Shown here: positions 17,740 through 25,837 of the stretch, in pieces | Numbering within the stretch: the first letter of the stretch is position 1 | Layout: every line of letters begins with the position of its first letter | Origin: Streptosporangiaceae bacterium NEAU-GS5 | Lineage (GTDB): Bacteria; Actinomycetota; Actinomycetes; Streptosporangiales; Streptosporangiaceae | Assembly: GCA_017592665.1 (NCBI GenBank) | Contig: JAGFNW010000014.1 | Span: 124,001-188,000 of the forward strand | Direction of reading: 5' to 3' | DNA length: 64,000 bases | The notes under the pieces: generated by a model | Told to the model about the DNA's origin: nothing | The model's database searches: none | Seen by the model: only the letters and a program-made list of their open reading frames with translations | Translations under genes and position numbers: made by a program

Positions 17740-18327
17740 GTGCCCGGCCCGGGGGTGATTCCCCGGCACGACGCGGTGATCTTGGCTGGTGGGCGGGCGC
17801 GGCGGCTGGGCGGCCGCGACAAGCCAGGTGAGCTGGTGGGCGGGCGGCCGCTCATCGAGCGCGTGGCCGCCGCCGTGCCGTACGCGGAACGGCTGGTCGT
17901 GGTGGGCGAGCGGCGGGCCATGGCGCGAGCGGACGTGATCTTCAGCCAGGAGGAGCCGCCCGGGAGCGGGCCGGTCCCCGCGTTGCGCGCTGGCCTCGCG
18001 CATGTCGCGGCCGGCTGGGTGGCGCTGCTCGCGGCCGACATGCCGTTTCTGCGGGGCGACCACGTCGAGGCTCTGTTCGCGGCCGCGGAGGCCGCCGGGG
18101 CGGTGCTGGTCGACGGTGAGGGCAGGCGGCAGTGGCTGGCCGGAGTGTGGCGCAGAGAGCCGCTGAGCGCGGCCCTGGAGGGTTACCGGGGGGAGTCGCT
18201 GCGCGGGCTGCTGGGGCCGCTCAGGGCGGCGCAGGTCCATCTGGCGGCGAAGGACCCGGGGCGCGAGCCGTGGACGGACTGCGACACCATGGAAGACCTC
18301 GAACGGGCCCGCGGCGGGATCGAGTGA
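17740..18327 (+). CDS. mobA: Molybdenum cofactor guanylyltransferase MobA
   Basis: A 195-residue nucleotidyltransferase. LAGGRARRLGGRDK (residues 13-26) is the GTP-binding loop, and LLAADMPFL carries the metal-binding Asp. The enzyme adds GMP to Mo-molybdopterin to make the bis-MGD cofactor used by nitrate reductases and formate dehydrogenases. The start GTG is two bases after the moaA stop, so translation is coupled. The C-terminus ends DCDTMEDLERAR, a usual MobA closing motif. Confidence 0.9.
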   Translation: MPGPGVIPRHDAVILAGGRARRLGGRDKPGELVGGRPLIERVAAAVPYAERLVVVGERRAMARADVIFSQEEPPGSGPVPALRAGLAHVAAGWVALLAADMPFLRGDHVEALFAAAEAAGAVLVDGEGRRQWLAGVWRREPLSAALEGYRGESLRGLLGPLRAAQVHLAAKDPGREPWTDCDTMEDLERARGGIE

Positions 18328-18338
18328 AGGGTGTTGGC

Positions 18339-18602
18339 ATGAACGTGCTGGAGGAGTGGACCGCGCTCGTCTGCCGTGAGCTCGGCATCGACCCCGCGAC
18401 GGTGGATCGCGACCAGGTGCTCGACCTGACCCGGGACGTGGCCCATGGAGTGGCCAGGCCGGCCGCGCCGCTCACCGCCTACCTGCTGGGGCTCGCGCAG
18501 GGCGCCGGCACCGCCGAGGCGGACGCCCCGGCCCGCCTGGCGGGGCTCGCCCGCGATTGGGCGGCGAGCCGGCCGGCCGGAGACGAGCCTGAAGTCAGGT
18601 AG
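18339..18602 (+). CDS. DUF6457 small protein
   Basis: An 87-residue protein (MNVLEEWTALVCRELGID, then VLDLTRDVAHGVARPAAPLTAYLLGLA). It matches the small helical DUF6457 family that in actinobacteria sits beside molybdenum cofactor genes, often next to or fused with mobA. The start ATG follows GAAGGG and lies 11 bases after mobA. Its role is probably accessory to cofactor handling; that is an inference from the repeated gene context. Confidence 0.82.
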   Translation: MNVLEEWTALVCRELGIDPATVDRDQVLDLTRDVAHGVARPAAPLTAYLLGLAQGAGTAEADAPARLAGLARDWAASRPAGDEPEVR

Positions 18603-18691
18603 TTCAAAGTTAAAGGGGACTGGCGCGCTTACCAGAAAAGCGTTGCCTTGGCCGCACCTGCGTTGGAGCGCTTGTCATAGATGCCTTGCCA

Positions 18692-18811
18692 TAAAAAGGG
18701 CGACGCCGGGTGGTTACGGGGGCAAACCACCCGGCGCCGCTTCATCGGCGTTCCGACGGGGGCCCGGAACGCCGGCACCAGCGCTCCGACGGGGGACCAG
18801 AGCGCTTGGCT
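18692..18811 (-). ncRNA. 6C-type small RNA
   Basis: Three consecutive perfect hairpins on the minus strand: arms 800-806/780-786 (7 bp), 766-773/747-754 (8 bp) and 725-736/704-715 (12 bp), all within 18.7-18.8 kb. Each loop holds the same CCCCCGT. The last hairpin is followed by TTTTT (18697-18693) and acts as an intrinsic terminator. C-rich paired loops ahead of a terminator in an actinobacterium are the hallmark of 6C RNA, a conserved sRNA that pairs with G-rich mRNA. The transcript would be about 120 nt starting near GTTTAGCCAAG. I count five loop Cs rather than six, so a covariance search should confirm the family. Confidence 0.8.
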
Positions 18812-18815
18812 AAAC

Positions 18816-18845
18816 GATACACCTACTACCCATAGTCTGCGTCAA
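18816..18845 (-). promoter_or_regulatory. Promoter of the 6C-type RNA
   Basis: On the minus strand TTGACG (18845-18840) and TGTATC (18821-18816) are 18 bases apart, a sigma-A-like -35/-10 pair ending a few bases before the predicted RNA start. It lies just downstream of the DUF3099 stop codon, so the RNA has its own promoter. Confidence 0.65.
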
Positions 18846-18852
18846 GACTTAG

Positions 18853-19176
18853 TCACGACCCGATCTCGCGTCGATGCCGTGGTATCTCGGTTTGGTTAGA
18901 TTCCGCAAGGTCAAAGGCCGAAGGTTCGCCTCTGCCCCGCTCGTTCGCACCGATAACGGCAACGTACGGCAAAACCACGGCGCCGGCCACGAGCAGGGCC
19001 TTGACAGGCCACGGCGAGGGCACGGCGACCGCCAGGATCAGGCAGATGAGCCGGATCCCCATCTTGACGACATAGCCGATCTCGCGTCGCCGGATGTCGG
19101 CGCTCAGCGACGGCTGCGCGTCGGTCACCCGGTGAACGATCGCGTGGCCGCTACGGTTGAGGCGCCAGATCTTCAC
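18853..19176 (-). CDS. DUF3099 membrane protein
   Basis: A 107-residue protein with VTDAQPSLSADIRRREIGYVVKMGIR, the DUF3099 signature, then two membrane helices (LICLILAVAVPSPW and VKALLVAGAVVLPYVAVIGA) and a charged tail. Function unknown. It begins at GTG 19176, 27 bases from the divergent dodecin gene. Confidence 0.87.
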   Translation of the reverse strand: MKIWRLNRSGHAIVHRVTDAQPSLSADIRRREIGYVVKMGIRLICLILAVAVPSPWPVKALLVAGAVVLPYVAVIGANERGRGEPSAFDLAESNQTEIPRHRREIGS

Positions 19177-19203
19177 CCCACCACCCTACGCCTGGAGACC
19201 GAA

Positions 19204-19416
19204 ATGTCCGATCGTACGTACCGGGTCACCGAGATCGTCGGGACCTCGGCAGAGAGCGTCGACCAGGCCATTCGCAATGGAGTCCGGCGCGCCGCGCAGA
19301 CCCTGCGGCACCTGGATTGGTTCGAGGTCACAGAGGTCCGGGGGCACATCGAGGACGGCGAGGTGGCCCACTTCCAGGTCGGCATGAAAGTGGGCTTCCG
19401 CCTCGAAGACGCCTGA
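19204..19416 (+). CDS. Dodecin
   Basis: A 70-residue dodecin, which forms a hollow 12-mer that stores flavins. Seen: TYRVTEIVGTSAESVDQAI, then the aromatic flavin-stacking Trp in LDWFEV, and the closing HFQVGMKVGFRLED. It starts with ATG after GGAG. It is divergent from DUF3099. Confidence 0.93.
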   Translation: MSDRTYRVTEIVGTSAESVDQAIRNGVRRAAQTLRHLDWFEVTEVRGHIEDGEVAHFQVGMKVGFRLEDA

Positions 19417-19467
19417 CCATGCTCTGCCGGCGTCGCTGAATGTGCTGAAAGTCTCAGTCAGGTCGCC

Positions 19468-20835
19468 TCAGTTGGCCTGGCTGACCGTCGACATGTTGAA
19501 GTCGCTGACCCTGACCGGTGGCATGACGGCCCGCTGGAAGTAGTCGCTCCACTCGCGTGGCAGCGTCTGCTCGGGCGCGCCCACCTCGATCAGCCGGCTC
19601 AGCATGTCGACGGGCGACTCGTTGAACCGGAAGTTGTTGACCTCGCCGACCACCTCGCCGTTCTCCACGAGGTAGACGCCGTCGCGGGTGAGGCCGGTGA
19701 GCAGCAGCGTCTGCGGGTCGACCTCGCGGATGTACCAGAGGCAGGTCAGCAACAGCCCGCGCTCGGTGCTCGCGATCATCTCGGGCAGCGTCCGGCCGCC
19801 GTCGGGGCCCTCGAACGCGAGGTTGCCGATCTGCGGCGTCGCCGACAGCCCGGTGAGCCCGGCCGAGTGCCGGGTCTGCAGCAGGTTGGACAGCACGCCG
19901 TCGGCGATCCAGTCCGTGCGCTCCAGAGGCAGGCCGTTGTCGAACACCGACTGCTCGCGGCTGGACGCGTGCGCTATCACGAAGGGCGCGCAGGCGATCT
20001 CGGGCCGTGCCGGGTCGCTGTACAGCTTGATGGGGGTCTCCGACAGCCGCTCGCCGACCCGGGTGCCGCCGCCGGGCTTGGAGAACACCGTCCGCCCGTC
20101 GGCCGCGTCACGCGCCCCGGCCGACCAGTAGAGGTAGACCAGCAGGTCGGAGACGGCCGTCGGCGGCAGGATCGTCTCGTAACGGCCGGCCTCCAGCGAG
20201 ATGCGCCGCTTGGCCCACTCCAGCCGCTGTGCCAGGGTCTCGTCGAGGGCCGCGACGTCGATGCCGGCGAAGTCGCGCGTGGACAGGCCCGTCCATGCGG
20301 AGCGGGTCATGTCGGGCGACTTGGCGTTGAGCTCCAGCCGGCCCTCCGGCTGGTCGTGCCGGAGCCGCAGGCCCGTGGACGAGCCGAGGAAGGTCGAGGT
20401 CAGGCCGTGCTCGGCGAAGCCGTACAGGCGGCGGCCCGAGGCCTCGGCCGCGCCGAACGCGTCGCCGAGCGCCGGGGCCAGATCGGCGAAAACACCGATC
20501 GAGGTGGGCTCGACCGGCTCGTCCCAGTCGTCCGACATCCGGGCCGGGACCAGGGGCTGGGCGTCCTCGGACGGCTGCGCGTCACGCGCGGCCGCGTCGG
20601 CCGCCGCCACCACGTCGGCCAGCTGATCGGGACGCACGGCGGCGCGCGACACCACGCCCACCGACGCGCCCACGATCGACAGCACCGTGAGCCGGGACGA
20701 GCGGGCCACGCCGTTGGTGGTCAGCGTGTTGCCGGCGAAGCGAAGGTTGGCGGTGGACCCCTCGTCCACGAGCACGACGCACTCGTCGGCCGTGCTCAGC
20801 GACAGCGCCTTCTCGACAGCCTCCTGCGGATTCAC
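19468..20835 (-). CDS. pmbA: TldE/PmbA-family protease subunit
   Basis: A 455-residue TldD/PmbA family protein without the zinc motif, which makes it the TldE (PmbA) partner. The N-terminus (NLRFAGNTLTTNGVARSSRLTV) and C-terminus (LLTCLWYIREVDPQTLLLTGLTRDGVYLVENGEVVGEVNNFRFNESP, in pieces) are typical. With TldD it forms a heterodimeric protease that trims unfolded peptides and, in enterobacteria, matures microcin B17. It overlaps the upstream tldD by 4 bases. Confidence 0.92.
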   Translation of the reverse strand: MNPQEAVEKALSLSTADECVVLVDEGSTANLRFAGNTLTTNGVARSSRLTVLSIVGASVGVVSRAAVRPDQLADVVAAADAAARDAQPSEDAQPLVPARMSDDWDEPVEPTSIGVFADLAPALGDAFGAAEASGRRLYGFAEHGLTSTFLGSSTGLRLRHDQPEGRLELNAKSPDMTRSAWTGLSTRDFAGIDVAALDETLAQRLEWAKRRISLEAGRYETILPPTAVSDLLVYLYWSAGARDAADGRTVFSKPGGGTRVGERLSETPIKLYSDPARPEIACAPFVIAHASSREQSVFDNGLPLERTDWIADGVLSNLLQTRHSAGLTGLSATPQIGNLAFEGPDGGRTLPEMIASTERGLLLTCLWYIREVDPQTLLLTGLTRDGVYLVENGEVVGEVNNFRFNESPVDMLSRLIEVGAPEQTLPREWSDYFQRAVMPPVRVSDFNMSTVSQAN

Positions 20836-22325
20836 TTGCCGCCCTCCTGGACAGTGTTGAGGATCCGTACGCCGCGGAACAGGGCGGACGGGCAGCCGTG
20901 GCTGACCGGGGCCACCTGGCCCGGCTGACCCTTGCCGCAGTTGAACGCGCCGCCCAGCACGTACGTCTGGGGGCCGCCGACGGCCTCCATCGACCGCCAG
21001 AAGTCCGTCGTGGTCGCCTGATATGCGATATCCCGCAATTGGCCGGAAATTCGGCCGTTTTCGATGAGATAGAAACGCTGACCGGTGAACTGGAAGTTAT
21101 AGCGCTGCATATCGATCGACCAGCTTTTGTCGCCGAGAATGTGAATCCCGCGTTCCACCCGGGAGATCAGTTCTTCGGTGGAAGGGCCGTCGTCGGCCGG
21201 CCGCAGCGAAACGTTGGCCATCCGCTGGATCGGCACATGGCCAGGGGAGTCGGCGAAGGCGCACCCGTTCGACCGGCCGAGCCCCTTCAGCAGGGCCATC
21301 CTCCGGTCGAGCTGGTAGCCCACCAGCGTGCCGTCGCGGACGATGTCGAACGACTGGCCCGCCACGCCCTCGTCGTCCCAGCCGACCGTGGCGAGGCCGT
21401 GCTCGGCCGTGCGGTCGCCCGTCACGTTCATCACCGGCGAGCCGTACTGCAGCGTGCCGAGATTGTCGAACGTGGCGAACGACGTGCCGGCGTAGGCGGC
21501 CTCATAGCCGAGCGCCCGGTCGAGCTCGGTGGCGTGGCCGATCGACTCGTGGATCGTCAGCCACAGGTTCGACGGGTGGATCACCACGTCGTACGTCCCG
21601 GCCTCGACGGACGGCGCCTTCAGCTTCTCCTCCAGCAGGGAGGGCAGCTGGGCCAGCTCGGCGGGGAAGTCCCAGCCGGTGCCGGTCAGATACTCATAGC
21701 CGCGGCCCACGGGCGGCGCCAGCGTGCGCATGTCGTCGAACTTCGCGCCGTCGGCCTTCATCACGGTCACGGACGGGTGCAGCCGCACGCGCTGCTGCGT
21801 GGTCACCGTGCCGGCCGTGTCGGCGTAGAACTTCTGCTCCTTGACCTGCATCAGCGCGGCCGACACGTGGTCGACCGCGGCGAGCGGGCCGGCCGACCAC
21901 GCGGCGAGCAGCTCCACCTTGTCCTTGAGCGGCACGTCGAAGGGGTCGATCTCGTACGCCGAGACCCAGGTGGCGTCGGCGTAGACGGGCTCGGGGGCCA
22001 GCTCGATGGGCTCCCGGTTGAGCGGCGCGCTGATCCGCGCGACCTGAACGGCCTCTTCGGCGATCTTCTCGGCCGCCTCGGCCGTGAGCTCGATGCCGGC
22101 CGCGAACCCCCACGTGCCGTCGACCACGACGCGTACGGAGAATCCGATGTCGTCGGCGTCCATGGACCCTTCGAGACGGGCGTCGAACAGCCGCAAGGAT
22201 TCGGCGCGCACCCGCTCGACGCGGAGCGCCGCGTAGGAGGCGCCGAGGTCGCGGGCGCGCTGCAGGGCCGCGTCGGCGAGCCGCCGCAAGGGCAGGGCGA
22301 GGAAGTCCGGATCGATCTGACGCAT
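20832..22325 (-). CDS. tldD: TldD-family metalloprotease subunit
   Basis: A 497-residue catalytic subunit. The zinc site HESIGH (HExxxH) lies near residues 259-264 and downstream Cys/Ser-rich DGTLVGYQLDRR is conserved. It works with the PmbA partner encoded by the overlapping next gene. A general role in peptide turnover is likely. A part in trimming modified peptides such as the lanthipeptide 20 kb away is only a possibility. Confidence 0.93.
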   Translation of the reverse strand: MRQIDPDFLALPLRRLADAALQRARDLGASYAALRVERVRAESLRLFDARLEGSMDADDIGFSVRVVVDGTWGFAAGIELTAEAAEKIAEEAVQVARISAPLNREPIELAPEPVYADATWVSAYEIDPFDVPLKDKVELLAAWSAGPLAAVDHVSAALMQVKEQKFYADTAGTVTTQQRVRLHPSVTVMKADGAKFDDMRTLAPPVGRGYEYLTGTGWDFPAELAQLPSLLEEKLKAPSVEAGTYDVVIHPSNLWLTIHESIGHATELDRALGYEAAYAGTSFATFDNLGTLQYGSPVMNVTGDRTAEHGLATVGWDDEGVAGQSFDIVRDGTLVGYQLDRRMALLKGLGRSNGCAFADSPGHVPIQRMANVSLRPADDGPSTEELISRVERGIHILGDKSWSIDMQRYNFQFTGQRFYLIENGRISGQLRDIAYQATTTDFWRSMEAVGGPQTYVLGGAFNCGKGQPGQVAPVSHGCPSALFRGVRILNTVQEGGK

Positions 22326-22495
22326 GGGGGAGATCCTAAACCCAGCCGCCTGACCAGGCTCGAGCGATCAGGGGGGATAAGGGGTGGTGTAGGGGTTGCC
22401 CTGCGCGGATCTGGCGGAACCCTACTACTCGACGCCTGTGATCTTGTGTCCCGCCGGAGAAGAGATTACCTCCCGGTAGCGGTTATGGTCGGAGC

Positions 22496-23200
22496 ATGTC
22501 TCGCTCTGTTCTCGTCACCGGTGGTAATCGCGGCATCGGCCTCGCGATCGCTCGCGAACTGGCCGCGAACGGCGACGCCGTCGCCGTCACCTACCGCTCG
22601 GGAGAGCCGCCCGAGGGCCTGTTCGGCATCCAGTGCGACGTCACCAGCGTCGAGGACGTGGACGCCGCGTTCTCCAAGGCGGAGGCCGAGCACGGGCCGG
22701 TCGAGATCGTGATCGCCAACGCCGGGATCACCAAGGACACGCTCCTCCCGATGATGAAGGAGGAGACCTTCACCGAGGTCATCGACACGAATCTGACCGG
22801 CGCCTACCGCGTCGCCAAGCGTGCCGTGCGCCCCATGCTGCGCCTCAAGCGCGGCCGGATCATCCTCATCTCGTCCGTTGTCGCGCTGCTCGGCTCGGCC
22901 GGGCAGACCAACTACGCGGCGTCCAAGGCCGGGCTCGTCGGCTTCGGCCGCTCACTGGCCCGCGAGCTCGGCTCGCGCGGCATCACGGTCAACGTGGTCG
23001 CCCCCGGATTCGTGGAGACCCGGATGACCGCCGTCCTCGACGAGGACCAGCAGGAGGCCATCCGCAAGAGCATCCCGCTCGGCCGTCAGGCCTCGCCGGC
23101 GGAGATCGCCCGGGTGGTCCGCTTCCTCGCCAGCGACGACGCTTCCTACATCACCGGCGCGGTCATCCCCGTCGACGGCGGCCTTGGAATGGGGCACTGA
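22496..23200 (+). CDS. fabG: 3-oxoacyl-ACP reductase FabG (MabA-like)
   Basis: A 234-residue SDR reductase of type II fatty acid synthesis. TGGNRGIG is the NADPH loop, NAGITKDTLL is a FabG signature, Ser-Tyr-Lys are in LISSVVALLG and YAASKAG, and the end is GAVIPVDGGLGMGH. It is followed after 5 bases by the enoyl reductase gene, the mabA-inhA order known from mycobacteria. The 170-base upstream gap holds the promoter; no strong ribosome site precedes the ATG. Confidence 0.93.
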   Translation: MSRSVLVTGGNRGIGLAIARELAANGDAVAVTYRSGEPPEGLFGIQCDVTSVEDVDAAFSKAEAEHGPVEIVIANAGITKDTLLPMMKEETFTEVIDTNLTGAYRVAKRAVRPMLRLKRGRIILISSVVALLGSAGQTNYAASKAGLVGFGRSLARELGSRGITVNVVAPGFVETRMTAVLDEDQQEAIRKSIPLGRQASPAEIARVVRFLASDDASYITGAVIPVDGGLGMGH

Positions 23201-23205
23201 GCTAC

Positions 23206-23970
23206 ATGGGAATCCTGGAAGGCAAGCGGATCCTCGTCACCGGCGTGCTGACGGACGCCTCGATCGCGTTCAACGTCGCCAAGATCGCCCAGGAGGAGGG
23301 CGCCACGGTCGTGCTGACCGGCTTCGGCCGGCTCAGCCTGGTCGAGCGGATCGCCCGCCGGCTGCCGAAGCCGGTCCCCCTCCTCGAGCTCGACGTGCAG
23401 AACACCGAGCACCTCGACACCCTGTCCGACCGCATCGGCGAGCACGTCGAAGCCCTCGACGGCGTGGTCCACTCGATCGGCTTCGCCCCGCAGTCCTGCC
23501 TCGGCGGCAACTTCCTCAACACCGACTGGGAGGATGTGGCGACCGCGATGCAGATCTCCACGTTCTCCTACAAGTCGCTCGCGGTGGCCTGCCTGCCGCT
23601 GATGAAGGGCGGCGGCTCGATCGTCGGCCTCGACTTCGACGCGACCAAGGCATGGCCCGTCTACGACTGGATGGGCGTGGCCAAGGCGGGCCTGGAGTCG
23701 GCCAACCGCTATCTGGCCCGCGACCTCGGCAAGCACGGCATCCGCGTCAACCTGGTCTCGGCCGGGCCGCTTCGGACAATGGCCGCCAAGAGCATCCCCG
23801 GCTTCACCGACTTCGAGGAGAGCTGGCCGGCCAAGGCCCCGCTCGGCTGGAATCTCACCGACACCGCGCCCCCGGCCCGGGCCGTGGTCTCCCTGCTGTC
23901 CGACTGGTTCCCCATGACCACCGGCGAGATCGTCCACGTCGACGGCGGCGTCCACGCCATGGGCATCTGA
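23206..23970 (+). CDS. fabI: Enoyl-ACP reductase FabI (InhA-like)
   Basis: A 254-residue NADH-dependent enoyl reductase. ILEGKRILVTGVLTDASIAF is the InhA/FabI N-terminus, HSIGFAP follows, and the catalytic Tyr and Lys lie in VYDWMGVAKAGLES, as in InhA (Tyr158/Lys165). It carries out the last reduction of each fatty acid elongation cycle in the cytoplasm. The ATG is 5 bases after fabG. Confidence 0.94.
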   Translation: MGILEGKRILVTGVLTDASIAFNVAKIAQEEGATVVLTGFGRLSLVERIARRLPKPVPLLELDVQNTEHLDTLSDRIGEHVEALDGVVHSIGFAPQSCLGGNFLNTDWEDVATAMQISTFSYKSLAVACLPLMKGGGSIVGLDFDATKAWPVYDWMGVAKAGLESANRYLARDLGKHGIRVNLVSAGPLRTMAAKSIPGFTDFEESWPAKAPLGWNLTDTAPPARAVVSLLSDWFPMTTGEIVHVDGGVHAMGI

Positions 23971-23981
23971 CGCCCACCCAG

Positions 23982-24109
23982 CCGCCTACTCCGATACCCG
24001 GGCGCCCGCCCCGCCGCCTAGTCCGATACTCCGACGCCCGCTCCGCCGCCTAGCCCGGTACTCCGAGGTCTGCGCCGCCGCCTACTCTGACCTGCCCCCG
24101 CCCATCGCC
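23982..24109. repeat. Four tandem 32-bp units downstream of fabI
   Basis: Units begin at 23982, 24014, 24046 and 24078, each starting CCGCCTA and running to a G/C-rich end (type unit CCGCCTAGTCCGATACTCCG then ACGCCCGCTCCG). The first three are about 80-90% alike and the fourth is decayed. There is no open frame of note and no spacer, so this is a small minisatellite between fabI and the larger repeat. Confidence 0.85.
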
Positions 24110-24130
24110 TAGGCACCTCCGACGAGGACC

Positions 24131-24375
24131 GCTAGTGGTTGTGCCTCCGGCGGGGGCACTCCGGCTCCGGGATGAGATCCCCTTCCCGTCTGCCCCGACC
24201 CTCGGCGAGCCCAGCAGACCGTCTCCTTCGGCTCAAGCCCGGCCGTGCGGGTTGGCGTCTGCGTGCTGTGGAAGGTGCCCGCGCTGATGCACACGCGAGG
24301 CCGGGCTTGCCCCTTCGTCACCGGCCCGCTTCTGCTTCGCTCCGGGTCGACGGCGGACGGGAAGGGGCTTGGGGG
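24131..24375 (+). repeat. Left arm of a ~245-bp inverted repeat
   Basis: Begins GCTAGTGGTTGTGCCTCCGG and ends at GGGAAGGGGCTTGGGGG. It matches the reverse complement of 25172-25420 at roughly 90% by eye. The inner 150 bases are nearly identical, while the outer 100 carry small differences and a few indels. It has no credible gene: the open frames through it are in several phases and do not show the third-position GC pattern of the neighbours. Confidence 0.9.
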
Positions 24376-25171
24376 GGTGCGCGGCGCCGCGGCGGGGCCG
24401 CTTACACCATTCGCGGGGTTTGGATTTAAGAGCGGACCATAATCTCGGCTTCGGTCCAGTGCGGGCTGGTCTGATTCGGGCTGCTTCGCGCCGTCTCCAC
24501 ACTCGCCTGCACCCGCGCCTGTGGCGGGGTGCCAGCCGGGCAGCCGTGTGGGCAAGCGGATCTTTCTTGTCGTCCGTGTGGCACATTTCCGGAGCTCGGA
24601 AAGCGCTTGCTTTGTGTCATAGGGACGACAAGTGAGATGGCGCTCTGCCGGGCTTGACCTGGGCTGCCATCCGGACAGCCGCTGGGCTGTCGGCCGCGAG
24701 GACCGAAACCCCGCCGGGGCCGCACCGGGGCCGCACCCTGCCCGTCCGGCCCCGGATAAAGACGATCAAACCGACCCGGGGGGGCCAGGCTGGGCGAGCA
24801 GACCGGTGGAGCAGGCCGTCGCGCGGGCGCGCCGATGGCGGGGCGCGCGGTGGACCGGGCGAGCGGTGAGGCAGGCCGCCGCGCGGGAGCCGGCGGGCGG
24901 CGGTGCGGGGGTGGGATGGGCAGCGGGCGGGGGTGGGGGTGAGCAAGCCGCGCGGGACGATCGGGCGGGACGTGACTGCGTGCCCTGCCTCCGGCGTGGG
25001 GGTGCCCTGCCGAGGTCGGTGGTCGGGGTCGCCGCAATTATGCGGTGCTGCCTGGCGAGACCCTGTGGGGCGCAACCAGGCGGAGGTGCGCGGCAAGACA
25101 TGGCAAGCCCGGCGAAACGCAGCGACACCCGGTTGCGAGACCCGATGAGACCCTTGTCCTCCAGCCTCCAT
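24376..25171. other. 796-base spacer between inverted repeats, no gene supported
   Basis: Several long open frames exist, as expected at this GC, but none has a ribosome site plus a recognisable domain; they read as Pro/Arg/Ala low complexity. An imperfect inverted repeat CTTGTCGTCC (near 24570) / GGACGACAAG (near 24623) lies inside the left part. The rest is G/C-rich with short runs of G. I see no transposase. Confidence 0.6.
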
Positions 25172-25420
25172 CCCCCAAGCCCCTTCCCGTCCGCCGTCGA
25201 CCCGGAGCGAAGCAGAAGCGGGCCGGTGACGAAGGGGCAAGCCCGGCCTCGCGTGTGCATCAGCGCGGGCACCTTCCACAGGACGCGGACGCCAACCCGC
25301 ACGGCCGGGCTTGCGGCGAAGGAGACGGGCTGCTCAGCTCGCCAAGGGTCGAAGGCGGGCGGAAAGGGGTGAACCCCATCCCGGAGCCGGAGCGCCCCCG
25401 CCGGAGGCACAACCACTAGC
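25172..25420 (-). repeat. Right arm of the ~245-bp inverted repeat
   Basis: The inverted copy of 24131-24375, ending AACCACTAGC at 25411-25420. The two arms point outward with the CTAGTGGTTG ends on the outside. No target-site duplication was seen: the flanks are GACGAGGACC on the left and GGGTCCTCGA on the right. They share GAGGACC/GGTCCTC, which extends the inverted symmetry a few bases. Confidence 0.9.
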
Positions 25421-25505
25421 GGGTCCTCGAGCGGTATTTCCTGGCCAGAGTGGCCTGCCGTGAACGTCGCCAGTTGCAACCCGGACGCCGGAGGCGCTCA
25501 CTCGC

Positions 25506-25760
25506 GCGCGGTGGGTGCCGTGGTGGTGCGGGGTGTCGTGGTGGTGTGGCGGGGTGTCGGTCGGCTGCGCGGGGCTGGTGGGCGACCGGGGTGCGAATGG
25601 GCGCGGTGGCCTGGGTGGGGAGGCTGCTGATGGGTTGGGGGACGGGCCGTTCGGGGGTGGGCTCGGATGGGGGGGCGGGGGTGGGCTCGGGTGGGGTGGC
25701 TGGGGGGTGGGCTCGGATGGGGAGCGGGGGGAGGGCTCGTGTGTGGGGCGGGGGGTGGAA
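25506..25760 (+). repeat. G-rich low-complexity tract with 24-26 base periodicity
   Basis: The plus strand is dominated by G runs (GGGGGGGCGGGGGTGGG and similar). The 16-base motif GTGGGCTCGGATGGGG recurs at 25657, 25681 (one change) and 25707. There are several places with four runs of three or more G close together, so G-quadruplexes could form. The tract ends about 80 bases before the start of the BTAD regulator gene. An in-frame extension of that gene through the tract is Gly/Trp-rich and not credible as protein. Confidence 0.75.
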
Positions 25761-25789
25761 ATGACAGGCGGGCTGGATTGTGGTGGGAT

Positions 25790-25817
25790 CACCTGATATC
25801 TGCCAGGTACCCAGGTG
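25790..25817 (+). promoter_or_regulatory. Possible operator ahead of the BTAD regulator
   Basis: CACCTG (25790-25795) is followed by CAGGT (25804-25808) and CAGGTG (25812-25817), giving both inverted and direct symmetry within 28 bases. The BTAD gene starts 20 bases later. SARP-type regulators bind direct repeats, so autoregulation is possible; the evidence is symmetry and position only. Confidence 0.35.
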
Positions 25818-25837
25818 CTATCACTTCCGGAGTCGGC

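Noticed and set aside
23982-24109. CRISPR array
   Set aside because: Units are directly adjacent with a 32-base period and no variable spacers; no cas genes nearby.
24632-25372. 246-residue open frame through the spacer and right arm
   Set aside because: Low complexity, crosses the repeat boundary, no ribosome site or domain.
24131-25420. Insertion sequence with terminal inverted repeats
   Set aside because: Arms are far longer than IS ends, no transposase frame was recognised and no target duplication is visible; kept as a repeat only.
25667-25837. N-terminal extension of the AfsR-like protein
   Set aside because: It would be Gly/Trp-rich from the G-rich tract, and a GTG with GGAG starts exactly at the conserved domain.
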